DNA from: Agriotes lineatus
Lineage: Eukaryota > Arthropoda > Insecta > Coleoptera > Elateridae
Direction: 5' to 3'
DNA: 64,000 bases
Assembly (NCBI GenBank): GCA_940337035.1
Contig: CALNHX010002708.1
Span: 62,001-126,000 of the forward strand
A model generated the notes under the pieces. That model searched no databases. It saw only the letters and a program-made list of their open reading frames with translations, and was not told the origin of the DNA. Within the stretch, counting starts at the first letter, position 1. The number at the start of each line of letters is the position of its first letter. Shown piece by piece: positions 21,701 to 30,356 of the stretch. A program made the position numbers and the translations under genes.

Positions 21701-24064
21701 GTTAAGCTTAATGCTAATCCTAAAGTAATAACTAAGCGAACTATATTATCATCCATTTCTCAAATTTTCGATCCTCTAGGTTTACTTAGTCCAATTGTGA
21801 TTATTGCAAAATTACTGATACAAAAACTTTGGCAAGCTAAGTTAAGTTGGGACGCGAGTATTCCCCAAAATTTATTTACGGTCTGGATTAATTTTCTAGA
21901 TCAATTACCAGGGTTAAATAATTTAAAAATACCCAGACAAGTTGTAATTTCTGAGTGTACTTATGTCGAACTGCATGCATTTTGTGATGCAAGTGAAAAA
22001 GGATTTGCGGGTTGCATATATTTGCGGTGTAAAGATAAATTCGGAAAGATCTCTACTAATTTATTATGTGCAAAATCGAGAATTGCACCAATAAAACAAT
22101 TAACCATACCTAGACTTGAACTATGTAGTGCTCTTTTAGTATCGCAACTTACAAAAAAGGAGGTGGATTCGATGGACTTGAATTTTGATCGATTTTATTA
22201 TTGGTCTGACTCTGAAATTACTTTGTATTGGTTAAAGGCTGCTCCTAATAAGTGGAAAACCTTTGTGGCCAATCGAGTAAGCGAAATTCAGACTTTGACA
22301 GATATAAAGCAGTGGTATCACGTAGCATCAAAAGAAAACCCTGCTGATTTAGCATCTGGAGGTGTATCTGTCTCTGAAATTCAAAATTCGCAACTATGGT
22401 GGACAGGGCCGGAGTGGCTCAGCAATCCAAATTTAAATTTCCAATTAAGTTCATCAAAGCGATTAAACATAAATAATTTTGCACAAAGCGAGATATTGGA
22501 AAAACGAATTATTGTTAATATAGCTGCAGTTAACAATTTTGACATTTTTAAAAGGTATTCTTCATTTATTAAACTTCAAAGAGTAGTAGCTTATATGTTA
22601 CGATTTATTTCTAAATGTAAAACTAATTCGAAAATTCGTCATAAAGGTATTTTAAAATTAGACGAATTAGAATGTGCGTTAGAAATGTTGGTTAGACTTT
22701 GTCAAGAAGAATCATTTTACAAAGAGCGTGAAAGTTTAAAAAGAAAGTTACCGATAAATAGAAAAAGCTCATTATTAAGTTTAAATCCGTTCTTAGATGA
22801 TAAAGAACTGATGCGTGTAGGAGGTCGACTCCAAAATGCCAAAAGTGAATATGATAAAAAATTTCCAATTATTCTTCCTCCCAAACACATTTTGACTAAA
22901 TTAATAATAAGAAACTTCCATAAACAGCTAATGCATTGCGGGCCTACTATGTTATTAGCTTCAATCCGTCAACGGTTTTGGCCTATTTCAGGCAGAAATT
23001 TATCAAGAGATATAGTTCGAAAATGCACAGATTGTTTTCGTGCAAATCCTCCAAATGCAGATCCCTATTTAATGGGAAATTTACCCGACTGCAGAGTAAA
23101 TCAATACGTACCTTTCTACAATACCGGTTGTGATTTTGCTGGGCCTTTTCTTTTACGAGATCGAAATACTAGATGTGCAAGAGGGGCTAAAATAATCAAG
23201 GGTTATGTTTGTTTATTTATATGTCTAGCCACCAAAGCACTCCACCTTGAAGCTGTATCCGATTTAACCTCAGATAGTTTTATTGCTACTCTTAAACGAT
23301 TTATTGGTCGTAGAGGAAAGCCGCTTAATATTTATTGCGATAACGGTACCAATTTTGTTGGTGCCAATGCAGAATTACAAAAATGCAAAACCTTTTTAGA
23401 ATCTCAAACTGATACAATTTCACAATATTTAGCTAAAGAGGGCATCAATTTTCATTTTATACCCAGTAGAGCACCGAATCACGGGGGCATCTGGGAAGCT
23501 GGAATTAAAAGTTTAAAGTTTCATCTCAAGCGAGTTCTTGGCGATTCTCATTTAAATTTTGAGGATTTTACAACGGTGTTAGTTCAAATCGAGGCGATAT
23601 TGAATTCACGACCCTTGTGTCCGTTAAGTTCTAATACCGATCAATTAAATCCTCTCACTCCGGCACATTTTCTCGTGGGTAAACCACTAACTGCCATCCC
23701 AGAAAGAAGTCTTATTGCAATACCAGAAAATAGACTTAAACGATACGAAAAGTTACAAAAAATGATCCAGCACTTTTGGAATCGATGGAGCAGCGAGTAC
23801 CTTAGCGAACTTCAAATACGCACCAAATGGAAGGTGAACTACCCGAATCTAATCAAAGTTGGTTCAATCGTCCTTGTTAAGGAAGAAAACTCCCCTCCTC
23901 TAAAGTGGAACCTTGGGCGTGTTACTGCACTACATCCAGGCGATGACAAGATAATAAGAGTGGTGTCAGTGCTAATAAACAATTACATAGTGAAACGGCC
24001 TGTTTCTAAATTATGTATATTACCAATTCCCGACAACGACATTCAAGTTGAAGTTAATTCTTAA
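18740..24064 (+). CDS. BEL/Pao Gag-Pol polyprotein, 1774 aa
   Basis: One uninterrupted frame from the ATG at 18740. Residues ~150-290 are the Gag core (DUF1759-like, LPKFSGQYNDWIEF). Residues ~357-420 hold Cys/His knuckles (CYFCKGAHTIYKC, CYNCLRPSHHLRDC, CKKCGRQHNS). The protease motif is LLDCGSQSNF near 497, with DCG where DTG or DSG is usual in retroelements. Reverse transcriptase follows, with FVDD (Asp907/908). RNase H starts near 1078 (FCDASEKGFAG). The integrase has an H2C2 finger at ~1390-1435 and Asp1465, Asp1534 and Glu1586. A DUF5641-like C-terminus ends the protein. The protein copies its RNA and integrates the DNA. No stop or frameshift, so it may be active. Confidence 0.95.
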   Translation: MSNSDSIARLKIQRGQIKGVLTRSKNFADKLDIDHVDQETLDEVQERVEKIKPLYDRFNDLQNEIELLLTIKEHSDEFNENDEEIVIEEAERSSFETSYYKLLSKLKRFCKSENNNSDASFVGSSNNNPTINKNHSIINNDPHQLVKLPPISLPKFSGQYNDWIEFRDGFDALINESPYLSQIKKFYYLRSFLEKDALQIIESIQVSSENYDNAWEMLKERFEKKSLIIYSHVRAIFEYPCLTKESYSDLRNLSDTFTKHLRSLKTLKQPVSAWDTLLIYLITTKLDPTTRREWELWDKKQEIPTMDEMNTFLKIRCDLLEKMDVDQNNKRDTRFKHRIQAHAYSTNLKENNKTVTCYFCKGAHTIYKCEKLLKLSTNDRINQINKLRLCYNCLRPSHHLRDCTSSGCKKCGRQHNSLLHLENNYKRVENNNAKKSDKCNITESNVNNQTVNMPSTSTAMHVVSENNCMTKSQVLLSTAVVYVEDSCGDLHQCRALLDCGSQSNFITENMANILNLRSRNVNYSIIGVGQSLINVKSIADVTIISRNKSYTTSMSCLVFNMITDDLPIISFNNKFLNIPKNVQLADPNFSKSSTIDLLIGSTHFWELLCIGQIKLEGTNITMQKTRLGWVLAGNVGFPVKTNQSFSCHVVDRTPLDTQFDRFWKVEEVQAKCILSKSEKICEEHFVDSHRRSDNGQFIVKIPLKQEYKKLGDSRQQALKRFYSQERKLLKNPELYREYVSFMREYETLGHMSKIVETNNTGKICYYLPHHAVIRESSCTTKVRVVFDASMKTDTGLSFNEVQYVGPTIQNDLFSIILRFRKYKFVMTADISKMYRNVLIDESERSLQRILWREKQSEELQCFELNTVTYGTASAPFLAIRCLYQLGIENEIKYPLASKAIKHDFFVDDFLSGSNSEKELLKLQKEVTNILSSGGFQLRKWLSNKNYLSENFQVHDNLDCNILTLGENKTNKTLGIVWNPAADFIQYSVKLNANPKVITKRTILSSISQIFDPLGLLSPIVIIAKLLIQKLWQAKLSWDASIPQNLFTVWINFLDQLPGLNNLKIPRQVVISECTYVELHAFCDASEKGFAGCIYLRCKDKFGKISTNLLCAKSRIAPIKQLTIPRLELCSALLVSQLTKKEVDSMDLNFDRFYYWSDSEITLYWLKAAPNKWKTFVANRVSEIQTLTDIKQWYHVASKENPADLASGGVSVSEIQNSQLWWTGPEWLSNPNLNFQLSSSKRLNINNFAQSEILEKRIIVNIAAVNNFDIFKRYSSFIKLQRVVAYMLRFISKCKTNSKIRHKGILKLDELECALEMLVRLCQEESFYKERESLKRKLPINRKSSLLSLNPFLDDKELMRVGGRLQNAKSEYDKKFPIILPPKHILTKLIIRNFHKQLMHCGPTMLLASIRQRFWPISGRNLSRDIVRKCTDCFRANPPNADPYLMGNLPDCRVNQYVPFYNTGCDFAGPFLLRDRNTRCARGAKIIKGYVCLFICLATKALHLEAVSDLTSDSFIATLKRFIGRRGKPLNIYCDNGTNFVGANAELQKCKTFLESQTDTISQYLAKEGINFHFIPSRAPNHGGIWEAGIKSLKFHLKRVLGDSHLNFEDFTTVLVQIEAILNSRPLCPLSSNTDQLNPLTPAHFLVGKPLTAIPERSLIAIPENRLKRYEKLQKMIQHFWNRWSSEYLSELQIRTKWKVNYPNLIKVGSIVLVKEENSPPLKWNLGRVTALHPGDDKIIRVVSVLINNYIVKRPVSKLCILPIPDNDIQVEVNS

Positions 24065-24148
24065 AATACTATTTATTTCTATTCATTAGTTGTAGACTAT
24101 ATTGTTGTAATATTTAATTGTTGAAAGTTTACAGATGTAACCCTTTCA

Positions 24149-24160
24149 AGGGGGCCGGAA
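24149..24160 (+). promoter_or_regulatory. Polypurine tract of the BEL/Pao element
   Basis: AGGGGGGCCGGAA-type purine-rich stretch immediately before the 3' LTR, interrupted by CC. It is the expected plus-strand primer position. Confidence 0.6.
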
Positions 24161-24330
24161 TGTTACAGCCAAAGCTAGTAGGCACAATTAATTACTATAA
24201 AATATCATATATGTGTGTGTCAATGTAGTCCAGGAGACAGATTTAAAAATAAATAACATTCTACTCCAAGTCATGAGTTTGCAACTAAAAAGAAGATAAA
24301 TACAGTCCACAAAAAGCTTGCGTAAAAACA
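24161..24330 (+). repeat. BEL/Pao 3' LTR
   Basis: 170 bp copy of 18308-18477 with two differences, ending GCGTAAAAACA at 24330. Confidence 0.95.
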
Positions 24331-24576
24331 ACCCTGAAGAACATTTCAGTGACGATGTACAGAGAAAACTTTACAGTGACGATGGAGAATATGGCGATGA
24401 CCCAACATTTACAATCGAGTGAAGATGGTCAAGGTCAAAGCTCTGATTCTTATGACGATGAAGATCAATCAGATGGAGAAGAATCGGGAGAAGACTCGGA
24501 GGAAGAATGGACTAATACTACAGCCGATATACCTGATTTCAATTTTGACTCAAATTCTGCAGACATCAACATAATA
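24331..24576 (+). pseudogene. piggyBac-type transposase, N-terminal part
   Basis: The open frame right after the BEL LTR is acidic (SYDDEDQSDGEESGEDSEEE), as in the leader of piggyBac family transposases, then DIPDFNFDSNSADIN. It stops at 24576 where a Tc1 element is inserted at a TA, and resumes at 26573 in a shifted frame. The 5' end of the gene is missing because the BEL LTR abuts it. Assignment rests mainly on the downstream catalytic part. Confidence 0.65.
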
Positions 24577-24939
24577 CACTTCTCCAATAAATTAACGCAC
24601 CAAAAAAAAGTAGCTAAAAGTTTAAAGTTAATTATTGTCGAAACCACTTATCCGATTTGGAAGATTTTTTTTTTGAATGACACGTCGACTCTTTCAGAAT
24701 GTTAGTGTACTACTCTATTTACATAGAAACTTATTTTTTTATAAATACCGGGTGTAACAATTATAACGTGTTTTTTCCATAAAATTTATAACACCCTGTG
24801 GGGTTCAACAGTTACAATATCAAGTTATAATTCAAAGCAAATTATAGCCTTCTCTTTTTATAACAGTTTGTTTTTTGATTCACGCTTTTATCTTATCCAC
24901 TGCAAGAGTAACACAATTTTATAGCATAACATGTTTTTA
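24577..24939 (+). repeat. Left long terminal inverted repeat of the second Tc1
   Basis: Matches the inverse of 26211-26572 almost throughout, including TTAACGCACC near the end, CGTGTTTTTTCCATAAAATT and ATAGCATAACATG at the inner edge. Confidence 0.85.
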
Positions 24940-25110
24940 TTGACTTTAATTTGCATTAAATGCACTAAAGTAGCAGGCTATGGAAAAACAGAAAGAAACA
25001 GTAATTGTCATCAGGTAAATACAGCTATCAAAAAGCAGTTGATAGAAGTGTGTTTACGGTGTTAGCCCTTAACATTTTTTTCTTTTTGCAAAATCTTTAA
25101 TTTTGTTATT

Positions 25111-26145
25111 ATGCAACGTGAAACACGTAATCTTACTTGCGAAGAATGTGCTCAAGCATTAGTTCTGTTTGAGGAAGGTTGGAATTACCGAAGAATTGGT
25201 CTACGATTTAATGTATGTCATACAACCATTTCACGAGTCATAGAAAGATACAGAAAGACTGGAAGTCATGGTCGCAGACCGGGACAAGGAAGGAGTAGAA
25301 TAACAACCCCGATTCATGAGCGATTTTTAAGAATTTCAGCATTAAGACAACGTTTTGTAACAGCACGTACCCTTCAAACTCAGTTACGAGATGCCAGTGG
25401 CTTACAGGTTTGTGGAGAAACCATTCGTAGTCGACTAAGAGAACATAATTTGAGACCTAGAATTGCTGCTCGAGGTCCAGCTTTAACTAGAGATCATCGG
25501 AGAGCGAGGCTAAATTTTGCCAGGGAGCATCATAACTGGTTAGAGGCGGAATGGCAACAGGTATTATTTACTGACGAGTCCCGTTTTTGTTTGTACAATA
25601 ATGACAGGCGTATGCGCGTATATCGACGCCCTAACGAACGGTATGCTCAGTGCAATTTTTCAAATACCATATTATTTGGAGGAGGATCTGTGATGGTCTG
25701 GGGAGGTATTTCTTTGACTGGTCGCACGGAACTTGTGGTCATAAATAATGGAAGCCTTACAGCTGAAAGGTACATATTGGAGGTTCTAGATCAACATGTA
25801 ATGCCATTTGCGCCATATATAGGACAAGGATTTTTGTTGATGCACGATAATGCCAGGCCTCATGTTGCTCGAGTTGTAACCAATTATCTCGCAGAAGTAG
25901 GAATCAATACCATGGCATGGCCAGCTCGAAGTCCGGATATGAATCCCATAGAGAATCTCTGGGATACTCTTGGAAGGAGATTACAAGAGGAACGTAACCA
26001 GTTAAACACGTTGGAAGACGTAGGGCGGAGACTGATTCAAATATGGGAAGAACTGGATAAAAATGATATACGCTCCCTTATTTTAAGTATGGGCCGTCGT
26101 TGCCAAGATGTTATTCGTGCCAGAGGCGGAAATACTCGCTACTGA
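25111..26145 (+). CDS. Tc1 transposase, 344 aa, single exon
   Basis: This is a cut-and-paste transposase of the Tc1 family, from the ATG at 25111. The N-terminal ~110 residues are the bipartite helix-turn-helix (YRRIGLRFNVCHTTISRVIE), followed by a GRPGQGRSRITT linker. The catalytic residues are Asp155 (FTDESRF), Asp246 (MHDNARPH) and Glu281 (MNPIENLW), giving DD34E. VMVWGGIS and WPARSPDMNPIE are family hallmarks. The length is normal and the frame has no disruption, unlike its piggyBac surroundings. Together with the nearly matching inverted repeats, this suggests a recent, possibly mobile copy. Confidence 0.95.
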   Translation: MQRETRNLTCEECAQALVLFEEGWNYRRIGLRFNVCHTTISRVIERYRKTGSHGRRPGQGRSRITTPIHERFLRISALRQRFVTARTLQTQLRDASGLQVCGETIRSRLREHNLRPRIAARGPALTRDHRRARLNFAREHHNWLEAEWQQVLFTDESRFCLYNNDRRMRVYRRPNERYAQCNFSNTILFGGGSVMVWGGISLTGRTELVVINNGSLTAERYILEVLDQHVMPFAPYIGQGFLLMHDNARPHVARVVTNYLAEVGINTMAWPARSPDMNPIENLWDTLGRRLQEERNQLNTLEDVGRRLIQIWEELDKNDIRSLILSMGRRCQDVIRARGGNTRY

Positions 26146-26210
26146 GACTTTCGTTTACAATTTTTCCTTACATTTTTATTTCTTTTTGTTGTTGTTAAAT
26201 GTAGTTCTCC

Positions 26211-26572
26211 ATAAAAACATGTTATGCTATAAAATTGTGTTTTTCTTGCAGTAGCTAAGATAAAAGAGTGAATCAAAAAACAAAATGTTATAAAAAGATA
26301 AGGCTATAATTTGCTTTGAATTATAACTTGATATTGTAGCTGTTGAACCCCACAGGGTGTTATAAATTTTATGGAAAAAACACGTTATAATTTTTACACC
26401 AGGTATTTATAAAAAAATAAGTTTATATGCGAATAGAGTAGTAGACTAACTTTCTGAAAGAGACGACGTGTCATTAAAAAAAAATCGTCCAAATCGGATA
26501 AGTGGTTTCGACAATAATTAACTTTAAACTTTTGGCTACTTTTTTTTGGTGCGTTAATTTATTGGAGAAGTG
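26211..26572 (-). repeat. Right long terminal inverted repeat of the second Tc1
   Basis: Inverse of 24577-24939, ending GGAGAAGTG at 26572, followed by TA. Confidence 0.85.
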
Positions 26573-27765
26573 TATTACAGATAATATATCTCCCGTAGAA
26601 GTTTTTAGAAAACTGTGGACAGATGAAGTTACTAACTTGATTTTGGAGTCTACAAATAATTATGGAAGAAAAATGTGTAACCAATCAAGACCACATCGCA
26701 AAAAAACGCCAGAGCAGCCTCATTCAAAGAAATAGATAACGACGAACTTGACAAGTTTATTGGTCTAATATTACTGCGAGCTCAATTTGGTTTTCCCACA
26801 ATACGAAAACTGTTTTCTACTGATCCTCTATATTACCACCCAATTTTTATATATATAATGTCTGAACGCCGTTCTGAGAAAATTCTTCGAATTTTCATCT
26901 GTTCTGAAGATACTGAATCTGATGACAGACTGCGAAAAATTTCACATCTTCTAAATATATTATTGAAAAATTTCCAGCTTACACTACAGCCCAACGAACA
27001 CTTGTCTCTGGATGATCCTTATTATTGTTCCGTGGACGTTTGAGTTTCAGGAAATACATAAAAGGAAAGAAAGCCAAATATGGTATAAAGTTTTACGAGT
27101 TGTGTGCTTCAAATGGCTATGTGTTCAATGTAGAGATCTATAAGGGTAAACAAATTGATGATGACACATTAAAATCTAAAATAGATTCTCTCGTTTTCCG
27201 TCTAATGCAACCCTATATGAATATGGGACATCATCTTGTTATGGACAACTACTATAACAGTGTACGTTTATCAAATCAGCTTCTGGAACAAAGAACTCAT
27301 ACTACAGGGACGCTAAGATCGAATAGAAAAGATAATCCGAAATTGATTACTTCAAAAAAATTTAAGAAATCTGAACATATATGGATGCGTAAAGGCAAAG
27401 TGTATGTATCGAAATGGAAAGCTAAGCGGGAAGTACTGTGTATCACTACAAAATATCACCCAGAATTGATAGATGTACCTAATCGTTTTGGTCTTGTCAA
27501 GACTAAAACAAGAGAGATCGCTGAGTACAACACGCACATGTCCGGAGTGGAGCGATGTGACCAGATGGTATCTTATTACTCTTGCCCAAGAAAATCTGTG
27601 AGATGGTATAAAAAAGTAATGTTTCACTTATTAAACGTAACGGTAATGAATGCCTTTCTCATCTTCAAGGAGAAAAATCGCTCAAAAATCGGTTTCTTCA
27701 ATTTCGAGAACGGTTAATGAGAGAGCTTCTAAAGGTTCCTTTGAACGTCAAAGATGGAAGACACT
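26573..27765 (+). pseudogene. piggyBac-type transposase, catalytic part
   Basis: The frame resumes with SPVEVFRKLWTDEVTNLILE, shifts near 26735 into ELDKFIGLILLRAQFG and DPLYYHP, and shifts again near 27015 into RGRLSFRKYIKGKKAKYGIK. Three Asp positions typical of DDD piggyBac transposases are visible: SLDD before the second shift, HHLVMDNYYNS and GVERCDQM. The gene ends abruptly after DGRHF near 27765, where sequence of another family begins. The Cys-rich C-terminal finger is therefore missing. Two frameshifts, the Tc1 insertion and both truncated ends make it inactive. Confidence 0.85.
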
Positions 27766-28000
27766 TTGTCAAATCAGGGCTAATTCATCAGCACCGTCAC
27801 TGCACGCTAATGAACTGCCACTTCGACATCTTTTCCATTATCTCGACGGATCGACAGCAGGACCTAAAACATTTTTCGGACCCATTGGGAAGCAATTAGA
27901 AGTCTGTATAAATCTACCAGTGACTCAGTATAAAACAATCAGTAGTAATTTGCCGGTAGTCGACGTAAATGATTTAAGCACAGATCAAATAGTATTTTAC
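27766..28000 (+). pseudogene. Uncharacterised insect multicopy-type protein, 5' fragment
   Basis: After the piggyBac break, one frame reads ANELPLRHLFHYLDGSTAGP, then KTFFGPIGKQLEVC and LPVVDVNDLSTDQ. I recall this pattern (ELPLRHLF, GPIGK, DLSTDQKYL) from unnamed, often multicopy insect and cnidarian proteins, but I know no function for it. The sequence after STDQ is lost because a small element interrupts the gene. It resumes at about 28585. Confidence 0.55.
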
Positions 28001-28011
28001 AGTAGAAATCC

Positions 28012-28104
28012 GTTAGGATAGCCTTTACTGCCGAGCCAGAGAATTTGTGAGACGAGCTCGAAGAGCGAGTCGAATAATACTGGCGAGGCAGTAAAGGCCC
28101 TAAC
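28012..28104. repeat. Stem-loop at the left end of the small element
   Basis: GTTAGGATAGCCTTTACTGCC pairs with GGCAGTAAAGGCCCTAAC. The loop of about 50 bases is itself partly self-complementary (GAGCTC, GAGCGAGTC). Confidence 0.7.
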
Positions 28105-28322
28105 AGACGTGTATTGTACAATAGTTTTTGTAATACCTACATACAATTCAGTCATATCTATATTTTTCTAATTTATTTTCATCAAAACGCTAGGTTTGTG
28201 TAATGACGTTTTAGAATGATTGGGAGTGCGTAGAACGTTGCAACTGTTGTTTAGAAATGTCAGTTATTTCCAATTTCGTGTATGGCTGTAAGCAGTTTTA
28301 AGTTGTAACCAGCTCGTAACTT

Positions 28323-28445
28323 ATGACATCTGTAGAAAATTATGAAGATATTCCTAAAGACGTTAAGATTCTGAATGAGCAAGTTATTTTAGCGTATGTT
28401 CAGGAGTTATAGCAGTCTTTTGCGCCTTCTTCTATGTGGAGTTGA
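28323..28445 (+). pseudogene. Crypton-like gene, N-terminal scrap
   Basis: ATG at 28323 reads MTSVENYEDIPKDVKILNEQ then VILAYVQEL, a TAG at 28410, then QSFAPSSMWS and a TGA. This resembles the start of the N-terminal DNA-binding domain of insect Crypton tyrosine recombinases (ENVLLAYLAEL...PSTLWSKYS type). Everything after MWS, including the catalytic domain, is absent. It differs from the intact Crypton at 39190, so a second Crypton lineage is implied. The match is from memory of the family. Confidence 0.5.
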
Positions 28446-28584
28446 AGGCTTGCTTGCTGCTCGATTTGTGTGACAAATGTCAGTTTGACGTTTGGCACAC
28501 AATTTAGCAGGTCGTGGTCTTTACGGACACTTTTTACGGCCGGGCCGTAAAGAGGTTGCTTACGCAGTAGTAAACAGTCCTTAA

Positions 28585-29392
28585 AGAAATATTTAACAAG
28601 TAGGTATTACAAAAAGTACTTATTAGATATTTGTCAGGCGAAATCTGGTCAATGTTCTTTTGGTTTGGGTCAAAAAAATCCAGGAAAAATTTCTCACGCA
28701 AGATGGCTAAACACTGCGAATCGCATTTTACGTCTATATGTTGGCAGTGAGGTACCTTCAAATGAACTTAAAATATTGGTAACATACATTTTAAAAGTTT
28801 ACGCTCCTATGTGGTTTTCGATCAAAATGCATTCATCTTGTAAAGACGGCGCTAAACATTTATGGAAAACTATTCAACTTGGTCGATACCTGAATGAAAA
28901 TTTGCGAAAAGTTATCGATCCCGTAATTCAGCGAAACGGATATTTTGCACACCCGGAAAATATTCGTTTGTGTATGATTACCGATGATCGACGACACATA
29001 AGAGAACTTGGTATTAGAAGAATACTAAAAGCCAGAACTCAACGAATATAAGGACGGGTTTGTATATTTAATGTTCCAAAAATCAATCTTGCTGCCGAGG
29101 ATTATTTTAATTTAATTAAGTGGGCAGAAATTACTGAACCCCCTTTAATGTTTAACATAACCGATGAAGACTTAAGAAGTATGGTTCAAACCAATCGAGA
29201 AATCACCATTATAGACTTTCCTCGATTTCCCTGCCACACACAAGCCGTTGAAAGGTGTGTTAAATTAGTGACTGGGGCTTTTGCAGCTGTTTGTGGTTCT
29301 AATTCGCGAGATGGTTTTATTCGAGTGAGACTTGAATCTAGAAACATAATGCCGAGTTTTTCGACAAAATGTGACTATAAAACTACAGTGTA
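28585..29392 (+). pseudogene. Uncharacterised insect multicopy-type protein, 3' fragment
   Basis: The frame resumes KYLLDICQAKSGQCSFG, then NPGKISHARWLNTANRILRL, KVYAPMWFSIKMHSSCKDGA, VIDPVIQRNGYFAHPENIRL and RHIRELGIRRILKAR. A stop (29049) and a shift follow, then INLAAEDYFNLIKWAEITEP and PRFPCHTQAVERCVKLVT, ending near 29392 after MPSFSTKCDY. I recall the pattern HARWLTTANRILRLYV...PCHTQAVER from the same unnamed insect family as the 5' fragment. The conserved Asp, His and Glu positions would allow an enzyme, but no known catalytic signature is evident. Confidence 0.6.
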
Positions 29393-29395
29393 ATA

Positions 29396-29640
29396 ATGAC
29401 AGAAAACTAGATTAAATCCAAGTTTTGTGCAAGTTTGTAGGGGATAGATTACATTAATATAGAAATGTTAATTTATTACAATTTCTAAGAATAAAATACA
29501 ATGCTTCAACTTTAAAAATATCAAATATATATTTTTTTTTATATTTAATCGCCCGGCGGCACCTCAAGATATATTTTTTTAAAAGTCAGATTTTACAGGA
29601 ATTATAAGAGCGTCAATACGCAGCTATCTCGCAGTATTAT
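29396..29640. other. AT-rich spacer
   Basis: No open frame or repeat recognised. An 'ATATATATTTTTTTT' tract surrounds a short GC-rich patch (about 29551-29562). Confidence 0.5.
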
Positions 29641-29925
29641 AAATTAAATTTACAAAAAAAAATTGTTTTTGCTTTTTTCGTTCCACCCTAATCAACATCC
29701 AGAAGACTGCCTGATCATCAGTTCTCCTGTTCTTCATCAACTTCATCTACAACGAACATCGCATTTCATCCGTCCTTGGTACAACATCGTTGGAACGGCT
29801 AACGAACAAGTCACTTCACCCGAAATGCTTGGTATTACATTCCACGAGAGTGCTGACGAAGAATTCGATGTATCATCACCTTTTGTTTTTGCAAGTACAA
29901 CTTAAACTTTGCTATCATTTGTTAA

Positions 29926-30356
29926 TGTCCTTTTCCAATCTCCAAACACTTTTTCGCAACGAAGATTCAAATTCCTCTTTGGATTCTTCTTTTTCAGGTT
30001 CAGATTCCGATTACATTAATTTTCCAACTATGACGGATGCAAATTCAACAACTCAAGATAATGCAACCCCTGTTATTCCTAACGTTTTACCACCTCAAGA
30101 CAAGCTAGGTTTATCAGAACTTTTCAAATTTATAAATACTTTCGACGGCAACCGAGATGAATTATCCTCATTTCTATCTAATTGTGATGCAGCCTTCGCA
30201 ATTGCTCAAAATACCCAGTTAGGAACTTTATTACGCTATGTTATCACTCAAAATCAAGGTAAAGCCAAAGCAGCTATTTGCAATCGAGACTTTATTGATT
30301 GGCGTGAGCTCAGTGATTATCTTAAATTGCTATATCAACATAAAAATTACTATTAG
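29926..30356 (+). pseudogene. Gag fragment of the errantivirus-like element
   Basis: After an acidic, Ser-rich leader (SNSSLDSSFSGSDSDY) the frame reads LGLSELFKFINTFDGNRDEL and SSFLSNCDAAFAIA, the helical Gag core style of errantiviruses. It ends at TAG 30354 after DYLKLLYQHKN. The nucleotides at that stop already belong, in another frame, to the start of the protease, so the C-terminal half of Gag has been lost by deletion. Confidence 0.7.

Larger units (their letters stand above)
18308..24330 (+). mobile_element. BEL/Pao LTR retrotransposon, full length
   Basis: Two 170-bp LTRs (18308-18477 and 24161-24330), both TGTT...AACA, enclose one 1774-codon open frame. They differ at two positions by eye. 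TGG directly after the left LTR fits a primer-binding site, and a purine-rich tract precedes the right LTR. Outside bases (ATGTG on the left, ACCCT on the right) do not form a duplication. The left flank is a LINE fragment and the right flank a piggyBac gene, so the flanks do not belong together. Confidence 0.95.
24577..26572 (+). mobile_element. Tc1 element with long (~360 bp) terminal inverted repeats
   Basis: The ends read CACTTCTCCAATAAATTAACG and its inverse, with TA on both sides (24575-24576 and 26573-26574). The inverted repeats extend to about 24939 and back to about 26211 with scattered mismatches. That is far longer than the ~30 bp of the Tc1 at 7184, and the two elements share only the superfamily. 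One intact transposase gene lies between the repeats. The insertion splits the piggyBac gene. Confidence 0.9.
28005..28575. mobile_element. Small inserted element with palindromic ends
   Basis: The uncharacterised protein frame stops at about 28000 and resumes near 28585, so the DNA between is an insertion. Its left side holds an inverted repeat (28012-28104; GCCTTTACTGCC...GGCAGTAAAGGC). Its right side holds a TTTACGGCCGGGCCGTAAA palindrome (about 28536-28555). Between them lies the beginning of a Crypton-like gene. Similar bases (ACAGTAG and GCAGTAG) lie near the two junctions, but a clean target duplication is not certain. Superfamily unknown; the included gene suggests a non-autonomous Crypton. 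Confidence 0.5.
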
